Shown here: positions 27,027 to 35,406 of the stretch, one piece after another | How the letters are laid out: each line of letters starts with the position of its first letter | Position numbering within the stretch: the stretch's first letter is position 1 | Notes under the pieces: generated by a model | Told to the model about the DNA's origin: nothing | Database searches by the model: none | The model's input: the letters and a program-made list of their open reading frames with translations, nothing else | Assembly: GCF_025151215.1 (NCBI RefSeq) | Contig: NZ_CP102286.1 | Span: 806,001 to 870,000, forward strand | Direction of reading: 5' to 3' | From: Parabacteroides merdae ATCC 43184 | GTDB lineage: Bacteria; Bacteroidota; Bacteroidia; Bacteroidales; Tannerellaceae | Length of the DNA stretch: 64,000 bases | Made by a program: the position numbers and the translations under genes

Positions 27027-28298
27027 TTATTTGTATGCTTCGCCCTTAACGGCAGCGATGCCCGGAAGAACTTTGCCTTCGATGGCTTCCAGCAGAGCGC
27101 CACCACCTGTAGAAACGTAAGAAACGCCACTTGCCAGGCCGAACTTGTTGACACAAGCTACAGAGTCGCCGCCACCAACTAATGAGAATGCACCGTTCTT
27201 GGTTGCTTCAACGATAGCTTCGCCAACTGCGCGGGAACCGTCTGTAAAGTTTTCGAATTCGAATACGCCGGTAGGACCGTTCCACAGGATCGTCTTGGAG
27301 TTCTTGATAACCTCGGCATAAAGAGCGATTGTCTTCGGACCGATATCAAGGCCTTCCCATCCGTCGGGAATTTCGTTTACGTCAGCATAAGCAGTCTTGG
27401 CATCGTTGCTGAAATCGTCAGCGATCTTAGCGTCGATGGCCAATACCAAGTTTACACCTTTTTCTTTTGCTTTCTTCATAAGGTCGAGCGCCAGATCCAA
27501 CTTATCATCTTCGCAGATTGATTTACCGATCTTGCCACCCATAGCCTTCGTGAAAGTGTAAGTCATACCGCCGGTGATGATCAGGTTGTCTACCTTGTTT
27601 AACAGGTTCTCGATGATTTCGATCTTGGAAGAAACTTTGGAACCACCCATGATTGCAGTAAACGGACGAGTGATGTCGTTCAATACCTTTTCAACAGCTT
27701 TTACTTCTTTTTCCATCAGGTAGCCGAACATCTTGTGGTCAGTGTCGAAGTAATCGGCGATCAATGCCGTAGAAGCGTGAGCGCGATGAGCTGTACCGAA
27801 TGCGTCATTTACATAGCAGTCGGCATAAGATGCCAATCTCTTTGTAAATTCTTTCTGGCTTTCCTTAACGGCTTTCTTGGCAGCTTTCTTTTCTTCGTCC
27901 GTAGCATCTTCAGCCAAACCTCTCGGCTTGCCTTCTTCTTCTGCATAGAAACGAAGGTTTTCAAGCAACAATGCTTCGCCCGGTTGCAGGGCGGCAGCCT
28001 TGGCGCCGGCTTCTTCGCCGATACAATCGTTAGCAAACTGAACATCAACACCCAACAGTTCGGAAACGTGTTTCAGGATGTGTTTCAGTGAATATTTGTC
28101 AGTAACGCCTTTCGGACGTCCTAGGTGAGAACCGATAATTACACTGCCGCCGTCTGCCAAAATCTTTTTCAAAGTAGGAAGGGCGGCACGGATACGAGTG
28201 TCGTCTGTGATGTTGAAGTTTTCGTCCAGAGGAACGTTGAAGTCAACTCTTACAAATGCCTTTTTGCCGGCAAAATTGAAATTGTCAATTGATTGCAT
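27027..28298 (-). CDS. pgk: phosphoglycerate kinase
   Basis: The 423-residue glycolytic enzyme starts [28 protein letters not shown] and carries SHLGRPKG, the inserted charged segment ([24 protein letters not shown] in part) often seen in Bacteroidetes, [20 protein letters not shown] and GGGDSVACV. It converts 1,3-bisphosphoglycerate plus ADP to 3-phosphoglycerate plus ATP. I use the ATG at 28298: upstream codons lie within the promoter region, where the -7 box TAAGTTTG occurs on the minus strand at 28346-28353. Confidence 0.98.
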   Translation of the reverse strand: MQSIDNFNFAGKKAFVRVDFNVPLDENFNITDDTRIRAALPTLKKILADGGSVIIGSHLGRPKGVTDKYSLKHILKHVSELLGVDVQFANDCIGEEAGAKAAALQPGEALLLENLRFYAEEEGKPRGLAEDATDEEKKAAKKAVKESQKEFTKRLASYADCYVNDAFGTAHRAHASTALIADYFDTDHKMFGYLMEKEVKAVEKVLNDITRPFTAIMGGSKVSSKIEIIENLLNKVDNLIITGGMTYTFTKAMGGKIGKSICEDDKLDLALDLMKKAKEKGVNLVLAIDAKIADDFSNDAKTAYADVNEIPDGWEGLDIGPKTIALYAEVIKNSKTILWNGPTGVFEFENFTDGSRAVGEAIVEATKNGAFSLVGGGDSVACVNKFGLASGVSYVSTGGGALLEAIEGKVLPGIAAVKGEAYK

Positions 28299-28562
28299 AA
28301 CTCTTATATTTAAGTTCTGTATTAAAATATCACGCTTAGCGGACGCAAACTTACATAAAAATATTTTATTTCGTTGTTTCATATTCTATAATTATTGGCT
28401 TGAATGTAAAACTTCCTTACGCTTCGGTCAAAACATATGGGGAAGTGGGGGAGCAGGGGGTGTAATTTTTTTTTAATACTTTTAATAGACAGTAATAAAG
28501 AAGACTTCTATATTTGTCGCCAGCTATTGATAAACAATTTTGTACTAAAATTTTTTATAGTA

Positions 28563-29708
28563 ATGCGAACGAATCATCTTAATCTATTACTTGTACTCGT
28601 ACTTGTATTATTTCCGATGAGTACACGCGCATATGGCGCTGATGAATGTGTGATGTTGTATACTCCCTACACTAAGATTGCGGTTCCGCCGGGAGAGTCT
28701 ATCAATTACAGTGTTGACGTCATTAATAATTGTGACGAAGTGAAGAATGCCTCTATTTCCGTCTTAGGAATGCCGCGAGGTTGGAAGTATGAGATGAAAG
28801 CCGGAGGTTGGACAGTCGATCAGGTATCCGTTCTGCCGGGTGAAAAGAAGAATTTCTCTTTCAAGGTGGATGTCCCGTTTAAAGTAAATAAAGGAACGTA
28901 CCATTTTACGCTGACTGCCCCTGGCGTGGCGGAATTGCCGTTGACTGTGACTGTCTCCGAACAGGGAACTTATCAAACTGAATTTGTGACAAAGCAACCC
29001 AATATGCAAGGCAATTCGAAATCAACCTTCAATTTTAACACGACGTTGAAAAATCAGACAGCAGACCAGCAGCTATATGCATTGATGGCAGACGTTCCGA
29101 GAGGATGGAATGTCACTTTCCGGGTAGCGGGCAAGCAAGCCACTTCTGCACAAGTGGAAGCCAATGCGACGGAAAATATCAGTATCGATATTAATCCGGC
29201 GGCTAATGTGCAGGCGGGCACTTATAAGATTCCGGTCCGTGCGACAACTAGTTCGACCTCTGCCGATATCGAGTTGGAGGTGGTTGTCACTGGTTCCTAT
29301 GATATCGAGCTGACGACTCCGAGGGGATTGTTGAGCGCGGAGATTACGGCAGGAGATATGAAACGCATTGATCTGCTCGTACGCAACAATGGGTCTGCCG
29401 AACTGAAAGATGTCCAGTTGACAGCCTCTAAGCCGGTTGACTGGGAAGTTACCTTTGAACCTTCTAAAATAGAGAAACTGACGGCCGGTGGCACGACGAA
29501 TGTTACTGCGACGATAAAAGCATCCGGAAAGGCCCTTCCGGGCGATTATGTGACGAAGATGACGGCCAAGACGCCTGAAGTCAATACGACTGCGGAGTTC
29601 CGCATATCCGTTCATACTCCCATGGTTTACGGTTGGTTGGGGATTTTGATTATTATGCTCGTGTTGGGCGGTGTGTATTATCTGTTCCGTAAATATGGAA
29701 GGAGGTAA
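28563..29708 (+). CDS. NEW3-domain membrane-anchored protein of an ABC transporter operon
   Basis: The 381-residue protein has a signal peptide (ending TRAYGA), three Ig-like beta-sandwich repeats and a single C-terminal membrane helix (YGWLGILIIMLVLGGVYYLF) with a basic tail. The repeats show the NEW3/COG1470 pattern, such as GMPRGWKYEM, DVPRGWNVTF and KPVDWEVTF, each followed by GTY or GDY. It should stand on the outer face of the inner membrane. The ABC ATPase follows after 3 bp, so it is probably an accessory or substrate-contacting subunit. I chose the ATG at 28563 because it begins the signal peptide; a -7 box TATATTTG lies at 28509-28516. Confidence 0.85.
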   Translation: MRTNHLNLLLVLVLVLFPMSTRAYGADECVMLYTPYTKIAVPPGESINYSVDVINNCDEVKNASISVLGMPRGWKYEMKAGGWTVDQVSVLPGEKKNFSFKVDVPFKVNKGTYHFTLTAPGVAELPLTVTVSEQGTYQTEFVTKQPNMQGNSKSTFNFNTTLKNQTADQQLYALMADVPRGWNVTFRVAGKQATSAQVEANATENISIDINPAANVQAGTYKIPVRATTSSTSADIELEVVVTGSYDIELTTPRGLLSAEITAGDMKRIDLLVRNNGSAELKDVQLTASKPVDWEVTFEPSKIEKLTAGGTTNVTATIKASGKALPGDYVTKMTAKTPEVNTTAEFRISVHTPMVYGWLGILIIMLVLGGVYYLFRKYGRR

Positions 29709-29711
29709 ATC

Positions 29712-30452
29712 ATGTGCCAGTATGTGATCGAACTTACCGGTTTGACGAAAAAGTATGGAGACTTTACTGCCGTGAACGACTTGAACTTGCAGATTCGCAA
29801 AGGTGAGATATTCGGGTTGCTGGGGCCGAACGGGGCAGGGAAATCGACGACCATACTGATGATGCTGGGCCTGACCGAACCGACAACTGGTTCCGTAAAG
29901 GTATGTGATATCGACTCCACCACTCATCCGATAGAAGTGAAGCGCAAAGTAGGATATCTGCCGGAGGATGTGGGTTTCTACGAGGATATGACAGGAATCG
30001 AGAACCTTGTTTATACAGCCGCCCTTAATGGTATCCGGAGGAAAGAAGCGCGTGCGAAAGCAGAGCGGTTGCTTGATCGGATAGGATTGGTGAAGGAAGC
30101 GGATAAAAAGGCCGGTAAATATTCCAAAGGGATGCGTCAACGCCTCGGATTGGCTGATGTGCTGATAAAAAGCCCTGAAGTAATTATTCTGGATGAACCG
30201 ACTTCCGGGATAGATCCGGCCGGTGTGCAGGAATTTATGGATCTGATCCGGCAGTTGAGCCGGGAAGAGGGATTGACCGTCCTGTTTTCTTCCCATCATC
30301 TGAACCAGGTCCAGCAAGTTTGCGACCGGGTAGGATTGTTTGGAGGGGGAAAGTTGCTGGCGGAGGTCGAACTGACAGATTTGCATAAGACTGAGCATGG
30401 GCTTGACCATATCTATAATCAATATTTCGGGGGAGGACGCGGCCATGAGTAA
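29712..30452 (+). CDS. ABC transporter ATP-binding protein
   Basis: This 246-residue ATPase shows Walker A LGPNGAGKST, the signature YSKGMRQRLGLAD, Walker B VIILDEPTSGIDP and the switch histidine in LFSSHHLNQVQQV. It resembles exporters of the CcmA/NatA group. It sits between the NEW3-domain protein (3 bp) and the permease (8-bp overlap), forming a tight three-gene operon. The transported substrate is unknown. Confidence 0.95.
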   Translation: MCQYVIELTGLTKKYGDFTAVNDLNLQIRKGEIFGLLGPNGAGKSTTILMMLGLTEPTTGSVKVCDIDSTTHPIEVKRKVGYLPEDVGFYEDMTGIENLVYTAALNGIRRKEARAKAERLLDRIGLVKEADKKAGKYSKGMRQRLGLADVLIKSPEVIILDEPTSGIDPAGVQEFMDLIRQLSREEGLTVLFSSHHLNQVQQVCDRVGLFGGGKLLAEVELTDLHKTEHGLDHIYNQYFGGGRGHE

Positions 30453-31401
30453 TACGAATCATCCTTTTTGGGTTATTGTCAATAAAGAAATCTCCGATTA
30501 TGTGAGAAGCTGGCGTTTTATTATCCTGATCGCTATCATTGCACTGACATGTATGGGTTCGTTGTATACGGCTCTGACAAATATCCGTGAAGCGATAAAG
30601 CCGAATGATCCTGATGGAGCGTTCCTTTTTCTGAAACTGTTTACGGTTTCGGACGGGACGTTGCCTTCTTTTGCTGTGTTTATCAGTTTTTTAGGGCCAT
30701 TGTTAGGAATTTCATTAGGGTTCGATGCCATTAATTCGGAACAAAATAAAGGGACGTTGAGCCGTATATTGTCTCAGCCGATTCACCGGGATTATTTGAT
30801 TAATGCGAAGTTTGTGGCGGCTTTGGCTGTAATTGGCATCATGCTGTTCATGTTGGGATTCTTGGTTATGGGATTCGGACTGATTGCGATCGGAATCCCG
30901 CCTACGGCTGAAGAGTTTATGCGTGTCGTCTTCTTTCTGTTCGTAAGCCTCTTTTATGTGGCATTCTGGTTGAACTTGTCGATATTCTTTTCAATCCGTT
31001 TTAAACAAGCGGCGACTTCGGCATTGGCTTGTGTGGCTATATGGTTGTTTTTCAGCGTGTTCTATAATATGATTATCAACCTTGTCGGAAAGGCATTGAG
31101 TCCTTCGGCTTGGGCTTCTGACTATCAGGTGATCGCTTACCAGCGGTTTATGTTGAATTTGCTGCGTTTTGCACCGAGTGAGTTGTTTAATGAAGCGACG
31201 ATGACATTGCTGATGCCTTCCGTGAGGAGTTTGGGGCCGCTGACGATGGAGCAGGTGCATGGCGCGATTCCAAGCCCGTTGCCTTTAGGCCAGAGCCTTT
31301 TGGTCGTTTGGCCGCAACTGACCGGATTGATTGCTGCGACAGTTGTATGTTTTGCTTTGTCGTATGTCTCTTTTATGAGGAAAGAAGTACGGTCAAGGTA
31401 A
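30445..31401 (+). CDS. ABC-2 type transporter permease
   Basis: The 318-residue protein has about six membrane segments and the ABC-2 pattern: an N-terminal helix, then INSEQNKGTLSRILSQPIHRDYLINAKF, the coupling region typical of NosY/CcmB-like permeases. The ATG at 30445 lies in ATGAGTAA, overlapping the stop codon of the ATPase gene, which favours translational coupling and this start. It ends the operon; a long inverted repeat lies just beyond. Confidence 0.92.
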   Translation: MSNTNHPFWVIVNKEISDYVRSWRFIILIAIIALTCMGSLYTALTNIREAIKPNDPDGAFLFLKLFTVSDGTLPSFAVFISFLGPLLGISLGFDAINSEQNKGTLSRILSQPIHRDYLINAKFVAALAVIGIMLFMLGFLVMGFGLIAIGIPPTAEEFMRVVFFLFVSLFYVAFWLNLSIFFSIRFKQAATSALACVAIWLFFSVFYNMIINLVGKALSPSAWASDYQVIAYQRFMLNLLRFAPSELFNEATMTLLMPSVRSLGPLTMEQVHGAIPSPLPLGQSLLVVWPQLTGLIAATVVCFALSYVSFMRKEVRSR

Positions 31402-31403
31402 AT

Positions 31404-31478
31404 AATATGCCAATTCGTAAAATGTGCCGATGAATAGGAAACTCCTGTTGATCGGCACATTTTACGAATTGGCATATT
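31404..31478. terminator. 28-bp perfect inverted repeat, bidirectional terminator
   Basis: Bases 31404-31431 are the exact reverse complement of 31451-31478, with a 19-nt loop that holds a small AGGA/TCCT hairpin of its own. Pairing of TAAATAAT with ATTATTTA continues past a short bulge. It fills the gap between the convergent permease and AlaX genes. A terminator is the simplest reading, though 28 perfect pairs is unusually long. Confidence 0.8.
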
Positions 31479-31486
31479 CTCATTAT

Positions 31487-31954
31487 TTATCGTTCTGTTA
31501 ATTTGAAACGCAGGCGTAGCCGTCCGTCGGTGTAATCGTATGTGAGCATTTTGAAATGTCCGATTTCTGACGTGTTATTGACATGTGCTCCGATACACGC
31601 GCAAGTGTCATAGTCTCCGATGCGGACAATGCGCAATGTCTCGCTTGCGTCTTCCGGCAACTTGCTGAGATCGACGATCTTTCCGGCTTCCGCTTTCGGC
31701 ACAAATTCGATTGTAACCGGCAGATGCCGGTCGATCACCTCATTTATCCGACGTTCTACTTCTTCCATCATTTCGGCGGTCGGTTCTTCCTGCAATTCGT
31801 AGTCGCATTTGCTCTTTTTCCGTTCTATATGTGCATTCTTCGAACGGGGACAACCGAACATGCGAACCATTGTCTGGTTCAATATATGTTCAGCCGTATG
31901 CATAGGAGGATATTCCTGTTTGTTGTGCTCGTTTAATTGGATTTCCTGTTCCAT
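31487..31954 (-). CDS. AlaX-like alanyl-tRNA editing protein
   Basis: This 155-residue protein matches the stand-alone editing domain of alanyl-tRNA synthetase. The zinc ligands are visible as HTAEH (H19, H23) and the later CACIGAH motif. The protein is short, like the small AlaX type, and lacks the synthetase part. It should hydrolyse tRNA-Ala mischarged with serine (or glycine) in the cytoplasm. Its start overlaps the end of the double GNAT gene by 22 bp, so the two are translated from one message. Confidence 0.88.
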   Translation of the reverse strand: MEQEIQLNEHNKQEYPPMHTAEHILNQTMVRMFGCPRSKNAHIERKKSKCDYELQEEPTAEMMEEVERRINEVIDRHLPVTIEFVPKAEAGKIVDLSKLPEDASETLRIVRIGDYDTCACIGAHVNNTSEIGHFKMLTYDYTDGRLRLRFKLTER

Positions 31955-33024
31955 TGTTCTATTTCCTTCTTTAATATACTATATACATTAACATTCACGT
32001 ATTCACCGGAAGTCAGCAATTCGCCTTCCCGTTCTGTACCTTCCAGTGTGAATCCCAATCGCTTCGGGACAGCGTTGCTCGGAATGTTGCCGACGGCGCA
32101 CCGGATTTGGATGCGGTTCATGTTCCGTTCGCGCACGGCCCATTGGCAGAGATAACGGACGGTATTCGTGACGATCCCTTTTCCCCGGTAGGCGGGAAGC
32201 AGCCAGTAGCCTATTTCCGTTCGCCGGTTAGGGGCATCGGAGAAGTGGAACCCGGCCAGCCCGCAAATAGCTTCTCCTTGTTCCAAAATGTAGACCGGAT
32301 CGCGCTGTTCGTAAGGGACAGCCAATACGGATTGCAGGAATCCTTGTTCATCTGCAACACTCTTGAGCCCGTCGATAAAAGGCAGCCAGATGCGCAGATC
32401 TTCCCGGTTTTTATCAATCGCTTCGAAAATCAGGGTTGCATCTTCAAAAGTTGCTTCCCGAATCGTATAATCGGAAATGCCTATCGGGTGGGAGTAAGGG
32501 CGGATTGTCTTTTCGAAAGCTTTCCTTGCACTGTTGTTCCGGTAATACACTTCGCCACAGTATTTGAATCCCAACGTGTCGATCAGGCGAAGCATATAAG
32601 CATTGTCATATTTCGTATCTACGCGGAAATTGTAGACACCTTTCTTTCGGCTTACTTCTTCCGCTTGCAACATAAACTGTTTTGCCATGCCCTGCCGTTT
32701 CATCTCGTCGGCAATGGCCAGGCGGTGGACGATGACATAAGGCAGATCGTTCGACCATTTGCCTTCTATATCTTTATAGACAGGTTCACCATCGAATGAA
32801 ATGACTCCGTATGCAACAACCCGGTCTTCCCGGCAAATGACGTATCCGTTTCCGTCTTGTATGTCTTGACGGATATGTTCGATTGCAGGGTAGTTCTCGT
32901 CCCATTGTTGACTTCCAAGGCGTTGCATTTGGGCTTTTGCTTGTCCGATGATTTGCCAGATTCGTTCGATATCTGTCTCTTCTGCTTTTCGGAATATGTC
33001 AGATGGTATACTTGAGATTGCCAT
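31933..33024 (-). CDS. two GNAT acetyltransferase domains in one protein
   Basis: The 363-residue protein joins two GNAT folds. The first (about 8-165) carries VHRLAIADEMKRQGMAKQFM, the second (about 175-355) is RimJ/RimL-like with IGYWLLPAYRGKGIVTNTVRYL. Both have the acetyl-CoA loop pattern R/Q-x-x-G-x-G/A. Substrates are unknown; protein N-termini or small amines are possible. A start at 33057 is ruled out because the promoter TTTG-N18-TATCTTTG (minus strand) overlaps it, so I use the ATG at 33024. The composite repeat element copy B lies upstream. Confidence 0.85.
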   Translation of the reverse strand: MAISSIPSDIFRKAEETDIERIWQIIGQAKAQMQRLGSQQWDENYPAIEHIRQDIQDGNGYVICREDRVVAYGVISFDGEPVYKDIEGKWSNDLPYVIVHRLAIADEMKRQGMAKQFMLQAEEVSRKKGVYNFRVDTKYDNAYMLRLIDTLGFKYCGEVYYRNNSARKAFEKTIRPYSHPIGISDYTIREATFEDATLIFEAIDKNREDLRIWLPFIDGLKSVADEQGFLQSVLAVPYEQRDPVYILEQGEAICGLAGFHFSDAPNRRTEIGYWLLPAYRGKGIVTNTVRYLCQWAVRERNMNRIQIRCAVGNIPSNAVPKRLGFTLEGTEREGELLTSGEYVNVNVYSILKKEIEQWNRKSN

Positions 33025-33054
33025 TTGTCTTTTGATTTTATTGTAATGAATCCT

Positions 33055-33084
33055 CAAAGATAGTTTTTATTTTATTATTCCAAA
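33055..33084 (-). promoter_or_regulatory. promoter of the GNAT-AlaX operon
   Basis: On the minus strand TTTG (33081-33084) is followed after 18 bp by TATCTTTG (33055-33062), close to the Bacteroidetes consensus. Transcription would start near 33048. Confidence 0.7.
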
Positions 33085-33198
33085 TAGAGGCAATCAGTCC
33101 TTGTCTTTACACGGGCATTTCTATATAAAGTCTTTAGCAAAACAACTATCATACTATCATAATTGAGTTTATGTGATTGTAAAACAGTATGTTATTCT

Positions 33199-33225
33199 AT
33201 GATAGTTCTTGTTTTTAACTATCAT
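33199..33225. repeat. hairpin of copy B
   Basis: ATGATAGTT (33199-33207) and AACTATCAT (33217-33225) form a perfect 9-bp stem with a 9-nt loop. It corresponds to the hairpin 5508-5556 of copy A. Confidence 0.75.
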
Positions 33226-33390
33226 TCATCTATCATAACCATCATGGGTGAAAAGCAATAAAGCATTATATATCAATATTTTATCAAATGAAGGATATGT
33301 TCTGAAGCTGATACAAAATAGATTAAAGAGGCTCGTTTTTTCATGAAGACAAGCTACTTTTTAGGCAAAAACAACTTGAAAAGTTTCTTC

Positions 33391-33461
33391 AGACCCGGGT
33401 GGAAGGGCATGGGAGATCCGGGTGTGGAGGAGGTGGAGACCCGGATCTACGTGAAACCGGA
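33391..33461 (-). repeat. three tandem 23-bp repeats with ACCCGGGT core (copy B)
   Basis: On the plus strand ACCCGGGT begins at 33393, ATCCGGGT at 33416 and ACCCGGAT at 33439, so the period is exactly 23 bp, as in copy A. The sequences between cores differ between the copies, while core and period are kept. Confidence 0.8.
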
Positions 33462-33725
33462 ACGGGGATGTGGAGCTGTTTATCTGCCTTGTTTGAGGAG
33501 ATTTTATGCACTGTTTCTGATTATAATCCAGTGGATTACCTTGTGTATCCTCCCATGGCATGATCGCTTCCTTCTTTATTGGAAAGAGAATGTTAAAAAG
33601 ATAAGTCGGTAAGGTCGTTTTCATAAACATTTGCTATTCTTAACCTGGTAATTCCAATCAAAACAGTTTAATTTTTGTTATAAAGATAGATTTAAGTCTG
33701 AAACGGTCTAAACAAATTATTAGGT

Positions 33726-35303
33726 ATGATACGAAAACTTTTGATTCGGGATCTGACTCTCCGGGATGGTCAGCAATCTGCTTTTGCGACGCGAATGTCA
33801 CAAAAACAGATAGACAAAGTGCTTCCTTTTTATAGGGAAGCCGGTTTTTATGCGATGGAAATATGGGGGGGTGCCGTGCCCGATTCTATCATGCGATATT
33901 TGGGAGAAGATCCCTGGGAGCGGTTGGAGAAAATAAAAGCTTCGGTAGGGAATACCTCTAAGTTGACGGCCCTTTCACGCGGGCGTAACTTGTTTGGTTA
34001 CAATCCTTATCCCGATAAGATTATTAAAGGCTTCTGTCGCAATTCTATAGAATCCGGATTGGATATCATGCGCATATTTGATGCGCTGAATGATGTGGAG
34101 AATATAAAATCGACAGTCAAATATGTAAAACGCTTCGGAGGAATGGCTGATTGTGCCGTCTGTTACACGATTGATCCGTATCACTCGGCTGTTGAAAGAA
34201 TTGTCGCAGCTTTACACGGGCATCCGTTGCATAAGCCTGTTTTTACAAATGAATACTTCTTGGATAAAGCGCTTCAAATGGAGGCTTTAGGAGCCGATAT
34301 GATCACGATTAAGGATATGAGTGGCCTGATTCCACCGGGAAGAAGCGCTGAAATAGTACGTTTGTTCAAAAAACATCTCAAAGTTCCGGTAGATTTTCAT
34401 ACTCATTGTACGCCAGGATATGGTCTGGCTTCGGTTTTGGCCGCTATTGTCAACGGGGTGGATGTTGTCGATACCAATATCTGGTATTTCGCTGGTGGAA
34501 CGGCTGCTCCGGCAATCGAACTGGTGTATGTGTTTTGTAAGAAAATGGGGATCGAGCTGGATATCAATATGGAGGCGATCGCGAAAATCAATGCTCATCT
34601 GTTGGATATCCGCAAAGAGTTGTCTGTTTTCGATATGGCAAAACAACTACCTAAGCCATTTAACCCTTTGACAGACAGAATACCGACTGAGATCGACCGT
34701 TTTTTTAACGATGCGATCGACGCAGCCCGGAAAGACAAAGAGGAAGATTTGCTTATCTTCTGCCGTGCCATAGAAGAATATTTTGGTTTCCCCGAACCGA
34801 ATGAACTGGTGAAGAAGGCCCAGATACCGGGAGGTATGTATACGAATATGGTAGCTCAGTTGAAGCAATTAGGACAGTTGGACTTGTTGGAAAAAGCAAT
34901 GTCGTTGATCCCCCAGGTGCGTATGGATGCAGGTTTGCCGCCTTTGGTAACGCCGACAAGCCAGATCATCGGGGCTCAAGCAGTATCGTGCGCGTTGGAT
35001 CAACTGAAAGGACGTCCGATGTACAGTAATCCGTCCAACCAATTCGTCGCTCTGGTAAAAGGAGAGTATGGAAAGACGCCGGTTCCGATTGATCCGGAAT
35101 TTCGTTTGAAGATTACGGGTTCGCGGGATGAGGTCCCCTATGATCCTTCCGATTATGAAATGCAGGAGAATCCCGTAATAGAAGAAGTTGGTGTCCAATT
35201 GGCTGAGAACGAAAAAGAGGTCTTGCTTCTGGAGCTTTTTCCGATGATGGCACATAATTTCCTAGCGAAGAAGAAGCAGAAACAAGCACATGTTGCCACA
35301 TGA
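33726..35303 (+). CDS. biotin-dependent carboxyltransferase subunit (pyruvate carboxylase B / oxaloacetate decarboxylase alpha / 5S-like)
   Basis: This 525-residue protein has the DRE-TIM carboxyltransferase barrel: RDLTLRDGQQSAFATRM at the start, EIWGGAVPDSIMRYLGEDPWERL, the catalytic-lysine region DMITIKDMSGLIPP and the metal ligands in VDFHTHCTPG. A conserved C-terminal PYC/OADA domain follows (about 300-470). It ends without a biotinyl domain (no AMKM), so it needs a separate biotin carrier, as in the 5S transcarboxylase subunit. It moves a carboxyl group between biotin and pyruvate/oxaloacetate, relevant to the succinate-propionate route. No carrier gene lies beside it. Confidence 0.9.
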   Translation: MIRKLLIRDLTLRDGQQSAFATRMSQKQIDKVLPFYREAGFYAMEIWGGAVPDSIMRYLGEDPWERLEKIKASVGNTSKLTALSRGRNLFGYNPYPDKIIKGFCRNSIESGLDIMRIFDALNDVENIKSTVKYVKRFGGMADCAVCYTIDPYHSAVERIVAALHGHPLHKPVFTNEYFLDKALQMEALGADMITIKDMSGLIPPGRSAEIVRLFKKHLKVPVDFHTHCTPGYGLASVLAAIVNGVDVVDTNIWYFAGGTAAPAIELVYVFCKKMGIELDINMEAIAKINAHLLDIRKELSVFDMAKQLPKPFNPLTDRIPTEIDRFFNDAIDAARKDKEEDLLIFCRAIEEYFGFPEPNELVKKAQIPGGMYTNMVAQLKQLGQLDLLEKAMSLIPQVRMDAGLPPLVTPTSQIIGAQAVSCALDQLKGRPMYSNPSNQFVALVKGEYGKTPVPIDPEFRLKITGSRDEVPYDPSDYEMQENPVIEEVGVQLAENEKEVLLLELFPMMAHNFLAKKKQKQAHVAT

Positions 35304-35329
35304 TATCAGATTGTTTTTATGTATTTAAG

Positions 35330-35368
35330 AGCTTTTCCCCGGCTATTTGTCCGGAGGAAAGCTTTTTT
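35330..35368 (+). terminator. terminator of the carboxyltransferase gene
   Basis: AGCTTTTCCCCGG (35330-35342) pairs with CCGGAGGAAAGCT (35351-35363), two G-T pairs, followed by six T. Confidence 0.87.
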
Positions 35369-35406
35369 GTTTTACATTTGTCTGCCGGAAATAAGCTGGA
35401 GTCGAA

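Larger units (their letters stand above)
33139..33498 (-). repeat. composite intergenic element, copy B
   Basis: About half of the 700-bp gap 33025-33725 is this element, read on the minus strand. It begins with CCTCAAACAAGGCAGA (33483-33498 region), then three 23-bp repeats (33391-33461), then about 165 bp without similarity to copy A, then a hairpin (33199-33225), a 38-bp spacer and the box ATGATAGTATGATAGTTG ending in TTTT (33139-33160). The order, orientation towards the downstream gene and hairpin-box spacing match copy A at 5331-5617. The gene start at 33024 is 114 bp beyond. The part of the gap right of 33498 up to the carboxyltransferase gene shows nothing I can name. Confidence 0.75.

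Noticed and set aside
29073..30446. 457-codon minus-strand open frame
   Set aside because: It lies antisense across the NEW3 and ABC ATPase genes and shows no protein family pattern.
33343..33630. 89-codon frames on both strands over copy B of the element
   Set aside because: Composition is unlike the neighbouring proteins, both strands are open by chance, and copy A has no matching frame.
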